A stretch of DNA of 64,000 nucleotides. Source: Dyella lipolytica (GTDB lineage: Bacteria > Pseudomonadota > Gammaproteobacteria > Xanthomonadales > Rhodanobacteraceae). Below, piece by piece: positions 8,191 to 17,296 of this stretch (the stretch's first letter is position 1; every line of letters starts with the position of its first letter). The stretch is taken from NCBI RefSeq assembly GCF_030160075.1, contig NZ_BSNQ01000003.1:366625-430624 (forward strand), given 5' to 3'. The position numbers were made by a program, and so were the translations under genes. Below the pieces are notes generated by a model, which made no database searches, was not told the origin of the DNA, and was given only the letters and a program-made list of their open reading frames with translations.

Positions 8191-9534
8191 ATGAAAGTCA
8201 CCATTTTCGGAACCGGTTATGTGGGTCTTGTCACCGGGGCTTGCTTGGCCGAGATGGGCAACCATGTGGTTTGCGTCGACATTGATGAGGACAAGGTGGC
8301 TCGCCTCGCGCGCGGCGAGATACCCATCTTCGAGCCGGGACTGGAACCTGTCGTGCGGCGAAATCACGCCAATGGGCAGCTCGACTTTACGACCGATGCA
8401 TCATCGTCCATCGCACATGCGCAGATCATTTTCATTGCCGTAGGAACGCCGCCCGACGAAGACGGTAGTGCGGATCTGCAATATGTCTTGGGTGTGGCCA
8501 AGACGATCGGGCGGCATCTGGATCGCTACGCGGTAGTCGTCAATAAATCCACCGTGCCCGTCGGTACGGCTGATCGTGTACGTAAAGCGGTTGCCGCCGA
8601 ACTTTCGGCGCGCGGTGCCGACATCGATTTTGACGTGGTATCCAATCCCGAATTCCTGAAAGAAGGCGATGCGGTCGAAGATTGCTTGCGTCCGGATCGC
8701 ATCGTGATAGGCAGTTCCAGCGAGCGCGCCATCGAACTGCTGCGCAAACTGTATGCGCCATTCAATCGCAATCATGATCGCACTGTAGTTATGGACGTGC
8801 GTTCTGCCGAGCTGACCAAGTACGCCGCAAATGCGATGCTGGCGACCAAGATCAGTTTCATGAATGAAATCGCCAACATTGCCGAGCTGGTCGGCGCCGA
8901 TGTGGAACTCGTGCGGCAAGGCATCGGTTCGGATCCGCGTATCGGCTACCACTTCATTTATCCGGGCGCCGGTTATGGTGGCTCGTGCTTTCCCAAAGAT
9001 GTGCAGGCACTCGAACGTACCGCTCGATCTGTAGGTTACGAAGCACGCTTGCTGAGTGCGGTCGAAGCGGTCAATGTCGACCAAAAGGCCAAGCTGTTCC
9101 AATTCATTCAGCACTACTTCGACGGAAACGTGCGCGGACGAACGATTGCCCTATGGGGTCTAGCGTTCAAACCCAACACCGACGATATGCGCGAGGCGTC
9201 CAGCCGTAGCCTGATGGAAGCATTGTGGGAAGCAGGCGCGACGGTGCGCGCATTCGATCCGGAGGCGCGTGAGGAAACGCATCGCGTATACGGGCAGCGC
9301 AGCGATCTGGTGTTGTGCGAGAACGCCTATCAGGCGTTGGAGGGTGCCGATGTGCTGGCGATCGTCACGGAATGGAAGGCGTTCCGTAGCCCTGATTTCG
9401 TGCGCATTCGCGCCATGCTGAAGGAACCTGCCGTTTTTGACGGACGCAATCTGTATGAGCCCGAAGCGGTTGAAGAAGCCGGTTTGGCGTACTACGGCAT
9501 CGGCCGTGGGCGCAGTGTGTTCCGTCCAGAATGA
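8191..9534 (+). CDS. ugd: UDP-glucose 6-dehydrogenase
   Basis: The enzyme oxidises UDP-glucose to UDP-glucuronate with two NAD+, feeding exopolysaccharide or lipid A sugar pathways. The 447-residue protein has the N-terminal NAD-binding motif [17 protein letters not shown] and the catalytic cysteine segment [14 protein letters not shown]. The C-terminal UDP-binding domain begins near [15 protein letters not shown]. It overlaps the start of slyX by four bases (ATGA), so the two are translationally coupled. No polysaccharide genes are adjacent. Confidence 0.96.
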   Translation: MKVTIFGTGYVGLVTGACLAEMGNHVVCVDIDEDKVARLARGEIPIFEPGLEPVVRRNHANGQLDFTTDASSSIAHAQIIFIAVGTPPDEDGSADLQYVLGVAKTIGRHLDRYAVVVNKSTVPVGTADRVRKAVAAELSARGADIDFDVVSNPEFLKEGDAVEDCLRPDRIVIGSSSERAIELLRKLYAPFNRNHDRTVVMDVRSAELTKYAANAMLATKISFMNEIANIAELVGADVELVRQGIGSDPRIGYHFIYPGAGYGGSCFPKDVQALERTARSVGYEARLLSAVEAVNVDQKAKLFQFIQHYFDGNVRGRTIALWGLAFKPNTDDMREASSRSLMEALWEAGATVRAFDPEAREETHRVYGQRSDLVLCENAYQALEGADVLAIVTEWKAFRSPDFVRIRAMLKEPAVFDGRNLYEPEAVEEAGLAYYGIGRGRSVFRPE

Positions 9535-9749
9535 CGATGACTAGTCACGAGCAACGTCTGGTGGAATTGGAAGTGCGGCTCGCCTTTATCGACGATGCTG
9601 TGCAGGCTCTGGTCGCGGCCGACGCCGAACAATCTATGCGCATAGCCGCGCTGGAGCGCATGATCCACGATTTGCGCAGTGAACTGGCATCGGTACGGAC
9701 AGGCCAGGGTCACGATCCACATTCCGAACCGCCACCGCCGCATTACTGA
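9531..9749 (+). CDS. slyX: SlyX family protein
   Basis: This is a 72-residue protein of unknown biochemical role. A single amphipathic coiled coil (residues about 5-55, [19 protein letters not shown] and [12 protein letters not shown]) and the proline-rich end PPPPHY are hallmarks of SlyX. The gene starts inside the ugd stop region. A second in-frame ATG at 9537 is possible. Confidence 0.9.
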   Translation: MTMTSHEQRLVELEVRLAFIDDAVQALVAADAEQSMRIAALERMIHDLRSELASVRTGQGHDPHSEPPPPHY

Positions 9750-9778
9750 AACGCAACACGTAATATCGGATTTTGATC

Positions 9779-10336
9779 ATGGTCGATTCACTACGAGATC
9801 AGCTGCTCAAGAGCGGCATTGTCAAACAGATCAGGGACGAGAAGCGCCAGCAGCAGCCCGCGGCGAAGCCCAGTGCTTCTTCGGGGAAGGGCAAGCCGCC
9901 GCACAAGCCGCGTCCTGCCCGCAGCCAGGAGGAGATCGACCTGGCAAAGGCTTATGCCATACGCGCGCAGACCGAAGCCAACGAGCGCAAGCGTGCCGAG
10001 CAGGAAGCCGCCGAACAGGCGCGTGTAAGACGCGAGCGCAAAGCCAAGGTGCAGCAGTTGCTTGAAGGCAATGCGCTGAATAAGGCCGACGTCGATCAGG
10101 TTCGCCACTTCGAATACGGTGGCAAGATCCGTCGTCTGTACGTCGATGCTACGCAGCTAGCCGAGCTCAATGCGGGCAAGCTTGGCATCGTCCAGAACGG
10201 CGGTCGCTATGTGTTGGTCACGCAATCGATCGCTGAGCAGGTGCGCGCGATTGATTCCCATCTGGTGGCGTTGCTGGTCGATCCTTCCGCCGGTGGCGTA
10301 GGTGAGGACGGCGTGCCTGATGATTTGATGTGGTAA
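9779..10336 (+). CDS. DUF2058 family protein (YaiL-like)
   Basis: This is a 185-residue, strongly charged cytoplasmic protein of unknown function. It starts with the family hallmark DSLRDQLLKSGIVKQ. A long Lys/Arg/Glu/Ala-rich helix follows (about 15-95), then a small globular C-terminal half (EYGGKIRRLYVDATQ, GGRYVLVTQSIAEQV). A TTG codon at 9773 is in frame, but the ATG at 9779 matches the family start. It probably belongs to the ugd-slyX transcript. Confidence 0.88.
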   Translation: MVDSLRDQLLKSGIVKQIRDEKRQQQPAAKPSASSGKGKPPHKPRPARSQEEIDLAKAYAIRAQTEANERKRAEQEAAEQARVRRERKAKVQQLLEGNALNKADVDQVRHFEYGGKIRRLYVDATQLAELNAGKLGIVQNGGRYVLVTQSIAEQVRAIDSHLVALLVDPSAGGVGEDGVPDDLMW

Positions 10337-10344
10337 GTGCACGT

Positions 10345-10372
10345 TGCGAAGGTGCGTGACAGCACCTTCGCA
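10345..10372. terminator. Inverted repeat between convergent genes
   Basis: A perfect 11-bp stem TGCGAAGGTGC/GCACCTTCGCA with a six-base loop lies between DUF2058 and the convergent beta-oxidation gene. No T tract is present on either side. It may be a weak bidirectional terminator or an RNA end-protecting hairpin. Confidence 0.5.
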
Positions 10373-10390
10373 TAAGGCCCGCAATCCACG

Positions 10391-12466
10391 TTAGGAGTTA
10401 GGCGGAAACTCGAATCCGCTCTGCTTCAACGCCGGATGATCCCAGCCATTCTTTGGCGCGAAACGTTCGCCATAACGCTTGGACAGCGTTTCGAGCTTCT
10501 GCCGAATGTTCTCTGCGCCTTCGCTGCGCACGTACTGAATCGGACCGCCGCGGAAGGGTGCGAAGCCGGTGCCGAAGATCACGCCGGCGTCCAGCAGATC
10601 CGCATCGTCCACCACTTTGTCCCCCAGGCATGCGACCGCTTCGTTCACCATCGACAGGATCATGCGGTCCTGCAGATCCGGCGGTGGCGTGTAATCGGGA
10701 TCGACTTCGGGCTTCTGCGGTTTGCCGTCCTGCCAGGTGTAAAGACCCTGGCCATCCTTCTTGCCGCGCTTGCCTGCTTCGAGTTTGTCCTCCAGACCAG
10801 GCGGCAGCTCCAGACCCAGGAAGGGCGCCAGTTCCTTGCCCACCGAGGCACATACATCCAGTCCAACCGTGTCGGCCAGTTCGATAGGGCCCATCGGCAT
10901 GCCGAAGCTCTTGGCCTGCTTGTCCAGCACCGGACCCGGCACGCCTTCGTTGTAAAGACGCAACGCCTCGAGCAAGTAAGGCATCAGGATGCGGTTAACC
11001 AGGAAACCTGGCGTGCCCTTGACCGCCACCGGTAGCTTGCCGATGGCTTTGCAGAAAGCTAGCGCGCGCTTTTCGATGGCTGGATCGAGTTGATCGTGGC
11101 GTACCACTTCCACCAAAGGCATCTGCGCTACGGGATTGAAGAAATGTAGGCCTAAAAAGCGCTGTGGTGCTTTCAGCCCCTTGCGCAGTTCATCAAGCGG
11201 AATCGAGGACGTGTTGCTGGCCAGGATGTCGTTGCTACGACATTGTGGCTCGATGATTGCGTATAGCGCTTCCTTGGCTTGGGCGTTCTCGAAGATCGCT
11301 TCAATCGCAAGGTCGGCCTGGGCTATACCGCTACCTTCCACATCCGCGCGCAAACGGCGATACGTTTCTTCCACCTTTTCGGGCGTCTTGAGTTTTTTCT
11401 CATACAGCGCGCGGGCGCGGTCCAGCGCGGGCTGGATGAACTTCATCTCGCGATCTTGCAGTGTGACGTCAAACCCTTTGAACGCAGCCCAGGCCGCAAT
11501 GTCGCCACCCATAACACCGGCGCCGACGACATGCACATGCCGGATCTCTGCATCTACGCCGCTGCCTTGACCCTTCAAGCGTTCTTGCAGGAAGAAGATG
11601 CGTATCAGGTTGTGTGCGGTGGGTGTTTGCGCGAGCTTGGATACGGAACGTGCTTCCAGCTTCAAGCGTTGCTGGATATTGCTACCGCCGCGTTTCCATA
11701 CATCGATTAAAGCGAAGGGCGCCGGGTAGTGTTCCTTGCGCACCTTTGCGGCCGTCTGTTTGATCACCATGGGCGCAAGAATTTGCCGCGCAAGCCAGGT
11801 GTTGGTCGCCCATGCCCTGGCGCGCTGCGCGAACGGGCGCGCGTGCGGATGACGTAACAGGGCGCGGGCTTCCGGCAGTAACTCATCCGGACGGGCAAGC
11901 CGGTCGACCACCCCGAGGTTCTTGGCCCGACGGGCCGATAAAGCCTTGCCGGTGAGCATCACAGGCAGCGCTTCAGGCGCACCGATGAGTCGCGGCAGCC
12001 TGGCGGAACCGCCCCAGCCTGGGTGAATGCCCAGCATCACCTCGGGCAGGCCGATCCGTGTTTTCTCATCGTCAGCGGCAATGCGCTGTTGGCAGGCCAG
12101 GATGAGCTCGGTGCCGCCGCCCATGCAGGCGCCGTGGATGGCTGCCACCGTTGGGCAGGGCAGGCGTGCCAACGATTCGTAGACCCGCTGGCCGTTCTCG
12201 ATGTTTTCCTGCACCGTGCCCAGCCTGGCGTACTCGACAAATTCCTTGATGTCCGCACCGACCGCGAACCCGTTCGGCTTGGCCGAATGGATGATGACAC
12301 CCGCGGGCTTTTCGATCGCCAGGCGTTCGACGATCTGGCCCAGTTCGTCCAGCACTTCGCGGGAAATGGCGTTGACGCTGCTGTTGGCGCGATCGAGGGT
12401 AAGGGTGACGATGCCGCTGTCGTCCAGGCTCGTTTTCCAGTGACTGAAACGCAATCCTTCGAACAT
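10391..12466 (-). CDS. Bifunctional enoyl-CoA hydratase/3-hydroxyacyl-CoA dehydrogenase
   Basis: This is the multifunctional alpha subunit type of fatty-acid beta-oxidation (FadB/FadJ family), 691 residues. The N-terminal crotonase domain (about 1-190) has an oxyanion-type HGACMGGGTELILAC segment. The dehydrogenase begins with the NAD motif VHVVGAGVMGGDIAAW near residue 310. It continues with FLGLHFFNPVAQMPLVEV and the C-terminal domain containing GTPGFLVNRILMPYL. No thiolase (fadA) gene is adjacent, which favours a FadJ-like stand-alone role, but the sequence cannot decide between fadB and fadJ. It is divergent from the unknown gene at 12677. Confidence 0.93.
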   Translation of the reverse strand: MFEGLRFSHWKTSLDDSGIVTLTLDRANSSVNAISREVLDELGQIVERLAIEKPAGVIIHSAKPNGFAVGADIKEFVEYARLGTVQENIENGQRVYESLARLPCPTVAAIHGACMGGGTELILACQQRIAADDEKTRIGLPEVMLGIHPGWGGSARLPRLIGAPEALPVMLTGKALSARRAKNLGVVDRLARPDELLPEARALLRHPHARPFAQRARAWATNTWLARQILAPMVIKQTAAKVRKEHYPAPFALIDVWKRGGSNIQQRLKLEARSVSKLAQTPTAHNLIRIFFLQERLKGQGSGVDAEIRHVHVVGAGVMGGDIAAWAAFKGFDVTLQDREMKFIQPALDRARALYEKKLKTPEKVEETYRRLRADVEGSGIAQADLAIEAIFENAQAKEALYAIIEPQCRSNDILASNTSSIPLDELRKGLKAPQRFLGLHFFNPVAQMPLVEVVRHDQLDPAIEKRALAFCKAIGKLPVAVKGTPGFLVNRILMPYLLEALRLYNEGVPGPVLDKQAKSFGMPMGPIELADTVGLDVCASVGKELAPFLGLELPPGLEDKLEAGKRGKKDGQGLYTWQDGKPQKPEVDPDYTPPPDLQDRMILSMVNEAVACLGDKVVDDADLLDAGVIFGTGFAPFRGGPIQYVRSEGAENIRQKLETLSKRYGERFAPKNGWDHPALKQSGFEFPPNS

Positions 12467-12676
12467 GGGGATAGGGGTATGGCCGAGAGACCTTCACCAT
12501 ACCGTCCCGCCGCTATGATTGCGAGACACCAGAACCCCGGGAGGTCCTGAACCGACGCTTATACGACCTAGCAGCATCCGGGTGTGCCGCATGGGTCACG
12601 CCCTGGCATTTCGGCTATTGCGCTTGGCGCGCGAGCGCGTAACGTACGGAGCGCGACAACTCTCCCTTTGGGCGCT

Positions 12677-13168
12677 ATGACTTCACTGATGGCTCCTGCG
12701 CCGCTTGCCGGCAGCGACATCTACGAGCGCATCCTCACCGCGCCCGGTGGACTGGTCGTGCTCGAACATACCGATAGCGAGTCCCTGATCGAGCAGTTTC
12801 GCGGCATCGCCCGCCATAGTGGCCAGTCCATCTATGTCTGGCAGCCTGAAGCGGGCATGGGCAACCTGCGCGAAGCGCATACCCGTATTCCGGGTTCGCA
12901 ACGTCTGGGCAATGCGTTGCGCTATATCCAGCAGAGCATCCATTTCGGCGTCTATCTGATCGAGCGGTTTCCCTTGCCGATGTCCGCGATGGACAGCACG
13001 TTGTTACGGCAGTTGGCGCGTGCGCCCGCCGGGCACGTTCGCAGGGTCGTCCTGATGGATGCGGCGCCAACCCTGATCGCCAGCTTCGACGATGTGGCAG
13101 TGCGCATCAGCGGTGTGGCGCAAGCCGCGCAACGCCCCCGACTGCGCGACGGACGCTGGCTGTTGTGA
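12677..13168 (+). CDS. Unknown protein coupled to a c-di-GMP enzyme
   Basis: I do not recognise this 163-residue protein. It has no signal peptide or membrane segment. The stretch GGLVVLEHTDSESLIEQFRGIARHSGQSIYVWQP resembles the non-catalytic N-terminal domain of some Ycf46-like AAA proteins (a beta strand, an acidic-serine turn and a long helix), but no Walker motif follows; this likeness is weak. A longer in-frame extension upstream exists, and ATG 12677 is chosen because it lies close to the first conserved-looking segment. Its stop overlaps the start of the GGDEF/EAL gene as TGATG, so the two proteins are probably made together and may act together. Confidence 0.6.
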   Translation: MTSLMAPAPLAGSDIYERILTAPGGLVVLEHTDSESLIEQFRGIARHSGQSIYVWQPEAGMGNLREAHTRIPGSQRLGNALRYIQQSIHFGVYLIERFPLPMSAMDSTLLRQLARAPAGHVRRVVLMDAAPTLIASFDDVAVRISGVAQAAQRPRLRDGRWLL

Positions 13169-15756
13169 TGGACGCGATGTTTCAGGCTGGTATTTTGCTG
13201 GTGGCGTCTCAGCGAGAGCTGCGGCGCGAACTGTTCGACGTACTCGACGGTGAAGGACATCCCCCGATTCATTCCGCGCGCGATACGACGCACGCGGCCA
13301 TTCTGCTGGAAGGGCGCGAACCGCTGTCTCTGATCGTCGTGGCCTTCGATGGCGATGGGCGCTCGAGTCTTACGCTATGCGAACAATTGCGTCTGCTGCC
13401 GCCGTGCGTGGATGCGCCCATCATTGCTGTGTTGGTCGATGATGCAACGATCAAACCCACCCAGCTGCCTGATGTTGTGGGAGGCTGGTTGTATGCCTCG
13501 CAAGTCGGCACCGAGCTGATCGCCCGCTGGCAACAACTGCGTGGCGGCGAGAAGCCAGTTGTCGCAGAAAAACCATCGAGTGTGCCCAGCCCACCGGCTG
13601 CTGCGAAGCCGTCCGGTGGCGACTATCGGTTTGTCTTCGAAGATGGCGATGGCGATTGGCTGATCGTCGACCCTCAGGCCGGACAGGTCGTGGAGGCGAG
13701 TCCCGCTTATATGCGGCACAGCGGCCTGGCCAATAGCGTATTGACCGGCTTGCCGCTGCGCGAAGTGCTGTCCTTCGAAAGCATAAGCATGGAAAAGGCG
13801 TTCGGCGATGGCGATCGGCGATGGCTTGCCTGCCAGCGTAAATCGATCCGTGGCCACGACACCGGCGAGGCAAGCGTGCGTCGCGTGCGTCATGGCGGTC
13901 GCGAAGTGATCGCACTCCAATTCCGCAGTGATCGTGCCGGTGTGCGCCCAGCCGTCGCCTTGACGTTGCTGGCGCGCTTGTTCAGCGGTGGCCACGACGA
14001 TGCGGGAGTGACGGATGCCGCCCAGCTGTTGCTCGATGAAATGGGGCTGGATTACCTCGCCGTTTGGTCGGCGCGCCCGGAAGAAAGCAGTGTTCCTGTG
14101 CAGATCGTGCAGCGTTGGCGCGGCGATGAACAGAACTGGCCCGGGCCGCAGCTGCAGAGCTCCTTGCGGCTTGTGTTGGGCGGTCGAACCCTCATGCATC
14201 CGCACGATGCCAGACGGCTTGCCGATGTCGATCCGCTGATCGGCCAGTTGGGTTTGCGTGGATTCGTCGGGTTACCTTTGGTTGACGAGCGGCGCAGCGT
14301 TCTGGGTGCTCTGTTGGCCGGCAGCCGCAATCCCTTCGGTGAACCGGAGATCGTGGAACCGGTGCTGCATTGTGCGGCGGCGCATTTTGCACACATGCTC
14401 GAGCTGCGCCGGACGCGCGAGCAGGGACGTGCAGAGGGATTGTTGGACGCGCTTACCGGCTTGCCCAACCGACTGCTGTTCAACGATCGCCTCGACACGA
14501 TCATTCGCGAAGCGAACAGAACGGGCGAATGCTTTGCCGTGTTGTTCGTTGATCTGGATCGTTTCAAGTTCATCAACGATACCCTGGGGCATGCCGTCGG
14601 CGACCAGGTGCTGGTCGCCGTTACACAACGTCTTCGCAGCAGCGTGCGTGCCTCCGATACGGTCGCTCGCTATGCAGGTGACGAATTCACGATCGTGCTC
14701 AGGCACATCGTGAAAACCGATGACGTATTGCGTGTTGCCGAGAAAATCGTGCAACTGATGGATGTGCCGTTGCATCTGGACGACGGTCCCGAGTTGCAGG
14801 TGACGGCATCCATCGGTATCAGTTTCTTTCCGGAAGATGCACCGGATGCCGAAACCCTACTCAAGCACGCGGACGAAGCGATGTACGCGGCCAAGAGCAT
14901 GGGGCGCAACAACTACCGTGTTTACGATGTCAGTCCCGCGCAGGAGCAGCAGAACGCCGCCTTGAAAGCGCGTCTTCGTCATGCGGAAGGCAACGGCGAA
15001 CTGCGTGTCTTCTATCAGCCACAAATTCATGCGGGCACGGAAGACATCGTCGGCATGGAAGCATTGTTGCGTTGGGAGCATCCCGAGCTCGGCAATATCG
15101 GCCCCGGCTTTTTCATTCCGTTGGCCGAAGAATCGGGTCTCATCGTTTCGATCGGAGAGTGGGTATTGCGCACGGCCTGCAAACAAGCCAAAGAATGGGA
15201 AGATCGTTTTGGATTGCGCTTGCGACTGGGCGTCAATCTTTCGGCTGTGCAGTTGATGCAGCCGGATCTCTCCGAACTGGTGGCAAGCGTGCTGCAGGAA
15301 ACCGGCCTTGATCCGGGCATGCTGGAGCTGGAAGTAACAGAAAGCATCAGCATCAAGGCCGCGCCCAATCTCATGGAAAACATGCAGAAATTGCACCAGC
15401 AAGGCTGCCACATCGCCATCGACGATTTCGGCACCGGCGCCGCCTCGCTGGACTACCTGCGCAAGCTACCTGCCGATCGCATCAAGATCGATCAGAGCTT
15501 CGTGCGCAACATTGGCGTCGATCCCGACGACGAAGCTATCGTGCGTGCCACCATCGAGATGGCGCACCGACTGAAACGCGGCGTGGTGGCCGAAGGCGTG
15601 GAGATCGAGCAACATCTGCAGTTCTTGCGCGCCAACCATTGCGATGAGCTGCAGGGCTACTTGTTCTGCCGACCCTTGCCGCATGCGAGTTTCGAACGTC
15701 TGCTGGGCGAGCGTGAGCGGCTGCTGTCTGGCGTACCGGACGGGCTGCCGGCTTGA
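13168..15756 (+). CDS. REC-like/PAS/GAF/GGDEF/EAL cyclic-di-GMP protein
   Basis: This 863-residue soluble protein likely makes or breaks cyclic di-GMP. Residues 1-125 look like a receiver without a clear phospho-acceptor pocket. A PAS-like domain follows (about 155-260), then a GAF-like domain (about 265-420). The GGDEF domain (about 430-595) starts with LDALTGLPNR, has I-site RASD and a variant active site AGDEF near residue 502. The EAL domain has EALLRW near 630, ELEVTES, DDFGTG and IKIDQSFV, all consistent with phosphodiesterase activity. The start ATG overlaps the preceding stop; a GTG three bases earlier is also possible. Confidence 0.9.
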   Translation: MDAMFQAGILLVASQRELRRELFDVLDGEGHPPIHSARDTTHAAILLEGREPLSLIVVAFDGDGRSSLTLCEQLRLLPPCVDAPIIAVLVDDATIKPTQLPDVVGGWLYASQVGTELIARWQQLRGGEKPVVAEKPSSVPSPPAAAKPSGGDYRFVFEDGDGDWLIVDPQAGQVVEASPAYMRHSGLANSVLTGLPLREVLSFESISMEKAFGDGDRRWLACQRKSIRGHDTGEASVRRVRHGGREVIALQFRSDRAGVRPAVALTLLARLFSGGHDDAGVTDAAQLLLDEMGLDYLAVWSARPEESSVPVQIVQRWRGDEQNWPGPQLQSSLRLVLGGRTLMHPHDARRLADVDPLIGQLGLRGFVGLPLVDERRSVLGALLAGSRNPFGEPEIVEPVLHCAAAHFAHMLELRRTREQGRAEGLLDALTGLPNRLLFNDRLDTIIREANRTGECFAVLFVDLDRFKFINDTLGHAVGDQVLVAVTQRLRSSVRASDTVARYAGDEFTIVLRHIVKTDDVLRVAEKIVQLMDVPLHLDDGPELQVTASIGISFFPEDAPDAETLLKHADEAMYAAKSMGRNNYRVYDVSPAQEQQNAALKARLRHAEGNGELRVFYQPQIHAGTEDIVGMEALLRWEHPELGNIGPGFFIPLAEESGLIVSIGEWVLRTACKQAKEWEDRFGLRLRLGVNLSAVQLMQPDLSELVASVLQETGLDPGMLELEVTESISIKAAPNLMENMQKLHQQGCHIAIDDFGTGAASLDYLRKLPADRIKIDQSFVRNIGVDPDDEAIVRATIEMAHRLKRGVVAEGVEIEQHLQFLRANHCDELQGYLFCRPLPHASFERLLGERERLLSGVPDGLPA

Positions 15757-15811
15757 GCCCGCTCTGAGCGTCCCTATCTTAGAATCGTCCGGTGGCCTCG
15801 CTGTCTGTGCT

Positions 15812-15838
15812 GAACTTGCCGGCATCGTACGGGTCTGA
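15812..15838 (+). promoter_or_regulatory. Consensus sigma-E/AlgU promoter of rpoE
   Basis: GAACTT (15812-15817), 16 bp, TCTGA (15834-15838) is an exact match to the AlgU/RpoE consensus GAACTT-N16/17-TCTGA. Transcription would begin near 15844, about 57 nt before the rpoE ATG. It predicts autoregulation of the rpoE-rseA unit. Confidence 0.82.
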
Positions 15839-15900
15839 GCAGATCACCCATCCGATGGACGGTATCCCGGTATGGCCCAGTGACGAAGGAGACGGCCCGG

Positions 15901-16497
15901 ATGGGCGACAACGAACTCGATAGGGCGCTGGTTGAGCGTGTACAAAATGGGGACAAGCGTGCTTTCGATTTGCTGGTGCGGAAGTATCAGCACAAGGTCA
16001 TCGGGCTCATTTCTCGCTACGTACACAATTATGCCGAGTGCGAAGATGTATCCCAGGAGGCCTTCGTTAGGGCCTGGCGGGCGATCGGCTCATTCCGGGG
16101 CGAAAGCGCTTTCTATACTTGGATGTACAAAATTGCCGTGAATACGGCCAAGAACCATCTTGTGGCGATGGGGCGCCGCCCACCGGCGGACGATATTGCG
16201 ATTGAGGATGCCGTTTTCGTGCCCGGTGCCGACCGCATGCAGGAGAGCGCCACGCCTGAACGTGAATTAATGCGCCAAGAAATTGAACAAACGGTGTTCG
16301 CCACTGTCCAAGCTTTGCCCGAGGAGCTGCGGACAGCCATTACCCTGCGTGAAGTGGAAGGCCTCAGCTACGAAGAGATTGCCGAATCCATGGGCTGCCC
16401 GATCGGAACGGTGCGTTCTCGTATCTTCCGGGCACGCGAGGCAATCGACGAAAAGTTGCGGCCGCTGCTGTCAGACCGCGAGGATCGGATGTCATGA
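15901..16497 (+). CDS. rpoE: Extracytoplasmic stress sigma factor RpoE/AlgU
   Basis: This group 4 sigma factor directs the envelope-stress response. The 198-residue protein has region 2 (DLLVRKYQHKVIGLISRYV, CEDVSQEAFVRAWRAI, FYTWMYKIAVN) and region 4 with a helix-turn-helix (EVEGLSYEEIAESM, GTVRSRIFRAREAI). ATG 15901 is preceded by AAGGAG; a GTG at 15880 in frame is less likely. It overlaps rseA by four bases (ATGA) and sits behind a consensus sigma-E promoter. Confidence 0.97.
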   Translation: MGDNELDRALVERVQNGDKRAFDLLVRKYQHKVIGLISRYVHNYAECEDVSQEAFVRAWRAIGSFRGESAFYTWMYKIAVNTAKNHLVAMGRRPPADDIAIEDAVFVPGADRMQESATPERELMRQEIEQTVFATVQALPEELRTAITLREVEGLSYEEIAESMGCPIGTVRSRIFRAREAIDEKLRPLLSDREDRMS

Positions 16498-17177
16498 GTG
16501 AAACCAATATGGAAACCCTCTCTGCTGCGATGGACGGCGAGCTGTCCCGGGAGGAATTGCGCTTTTTGCTGCGTCGACTCGATCACGATGCGTCACTGCT
16601 GCAGGTCTGGAGTCGCTACCACGTTGCAGGCGAGGGTCTACGCCGCCAGCTGCCGCCGATGGCCGGCTCCGGCTTTGCATCGCGCGTGATGCAGCTTATC
16701 GAAGACGAACAAGCGGCCTCATCGATCACCCCGAAGCGTCGGGATTGGTTGCGCCTGTCCGTCGGCGGTGCAATCGCTGCCAGCGTTGCCGTTGCTGCGT
16801 TGATGGTTTCACAACCGACCGCGCCCGATTCCAGGCGATCCGCTCCGCTTACCGCCGGCGTGACGCCCCAAGACACCACGTCTGTTGCTACTCGGTCGCC
16901 GATGGGCGCAGCGCGCGCCAATAACATGCTAGCTACCCTGCCACCCTCGTTGAGTGTTTATTCGGCCTCCGGGTTGAGCCAGCGCGCGTCTGTCACGCTG
17001 GGCGATCCGTCCGACAATCCGTTGTTCCAGCGCTATCCGTTGAATGGCCAGGACTATTCCGTGAACGGTTACAAGGCGCTGGACAATCGCGATGGCAGCT
17101 ACCTGCTGCTGATCGATACGCCGCAGACAAGCTCCGCGGCGCAAAAGCCGGCCTATCAGGCAGCGGCGGGGCGTTAA
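16494..17177 (+). CDS. rseA: Anti-sigma-E factor RseA/MucA type
   Basis: This single-span inner-membrane protein should hold RpoE inactive until regulated proteolysis. The N-terminal cytoplasmic domain (about 1-80) matches RseA_N: METLSAAMDGELSREELRFLL and WSRYHVAGEGLR. One membrane span lies near residues 88-107 (LSVGGAIAASVAVAALMVS). A Ser/Thr/Pro-rich periplasmic part of about 120 residues follows. Its start overlaps the rpoE stop. No rseB or rseC gene follows, so sensing may be simpler than in E. coli. An intrinsic terminator begins inside the last codons. Confidence 0.92.
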   Translation: MSETNMETLSAAMDGELSREELRFLLRRLDHDASLLQVWSRYHVAGEGLRRQLPPMAGSGFASRVMQLIEDEQAASSITPKRRDWLRLSVGGAIAASVAVAALMVSQPTAPDSRRSAPLTAGVTPQDTTSVATRSPMGAARANNMLATLPPSLSVYSASGLSQRASVTLGDPSDNPLFQRYPLNGQDYSVNGYKALDNRDGSYLLLIDTPQTSSAAQKPAYQAAAGR

Positions 17178-17193
17178 GTCCCCGCTGTTTTTT
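17166..17193 (+). terminator. Intrinsic terminator overlapping the rseA stop
   Basis: The stem GCGGGG (17166-17171)/CCCCGC (17180-17185) is followed by TGTTTTTTC. It begins inside the last rseA codons and should end most rpoE-rseA transcripts before the protease gene. Confidence 0.75.
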
Positions 17194-17296
17194 CGGTACC
17201 GGTAGTAACACTTCCCGATTTCTTTATCGCGCCTCCTCCCGTTCCGTCCTACGAGCCATGGAGCTGGGGTAGCGCGCCCAGAACAGAGGAGGAACC

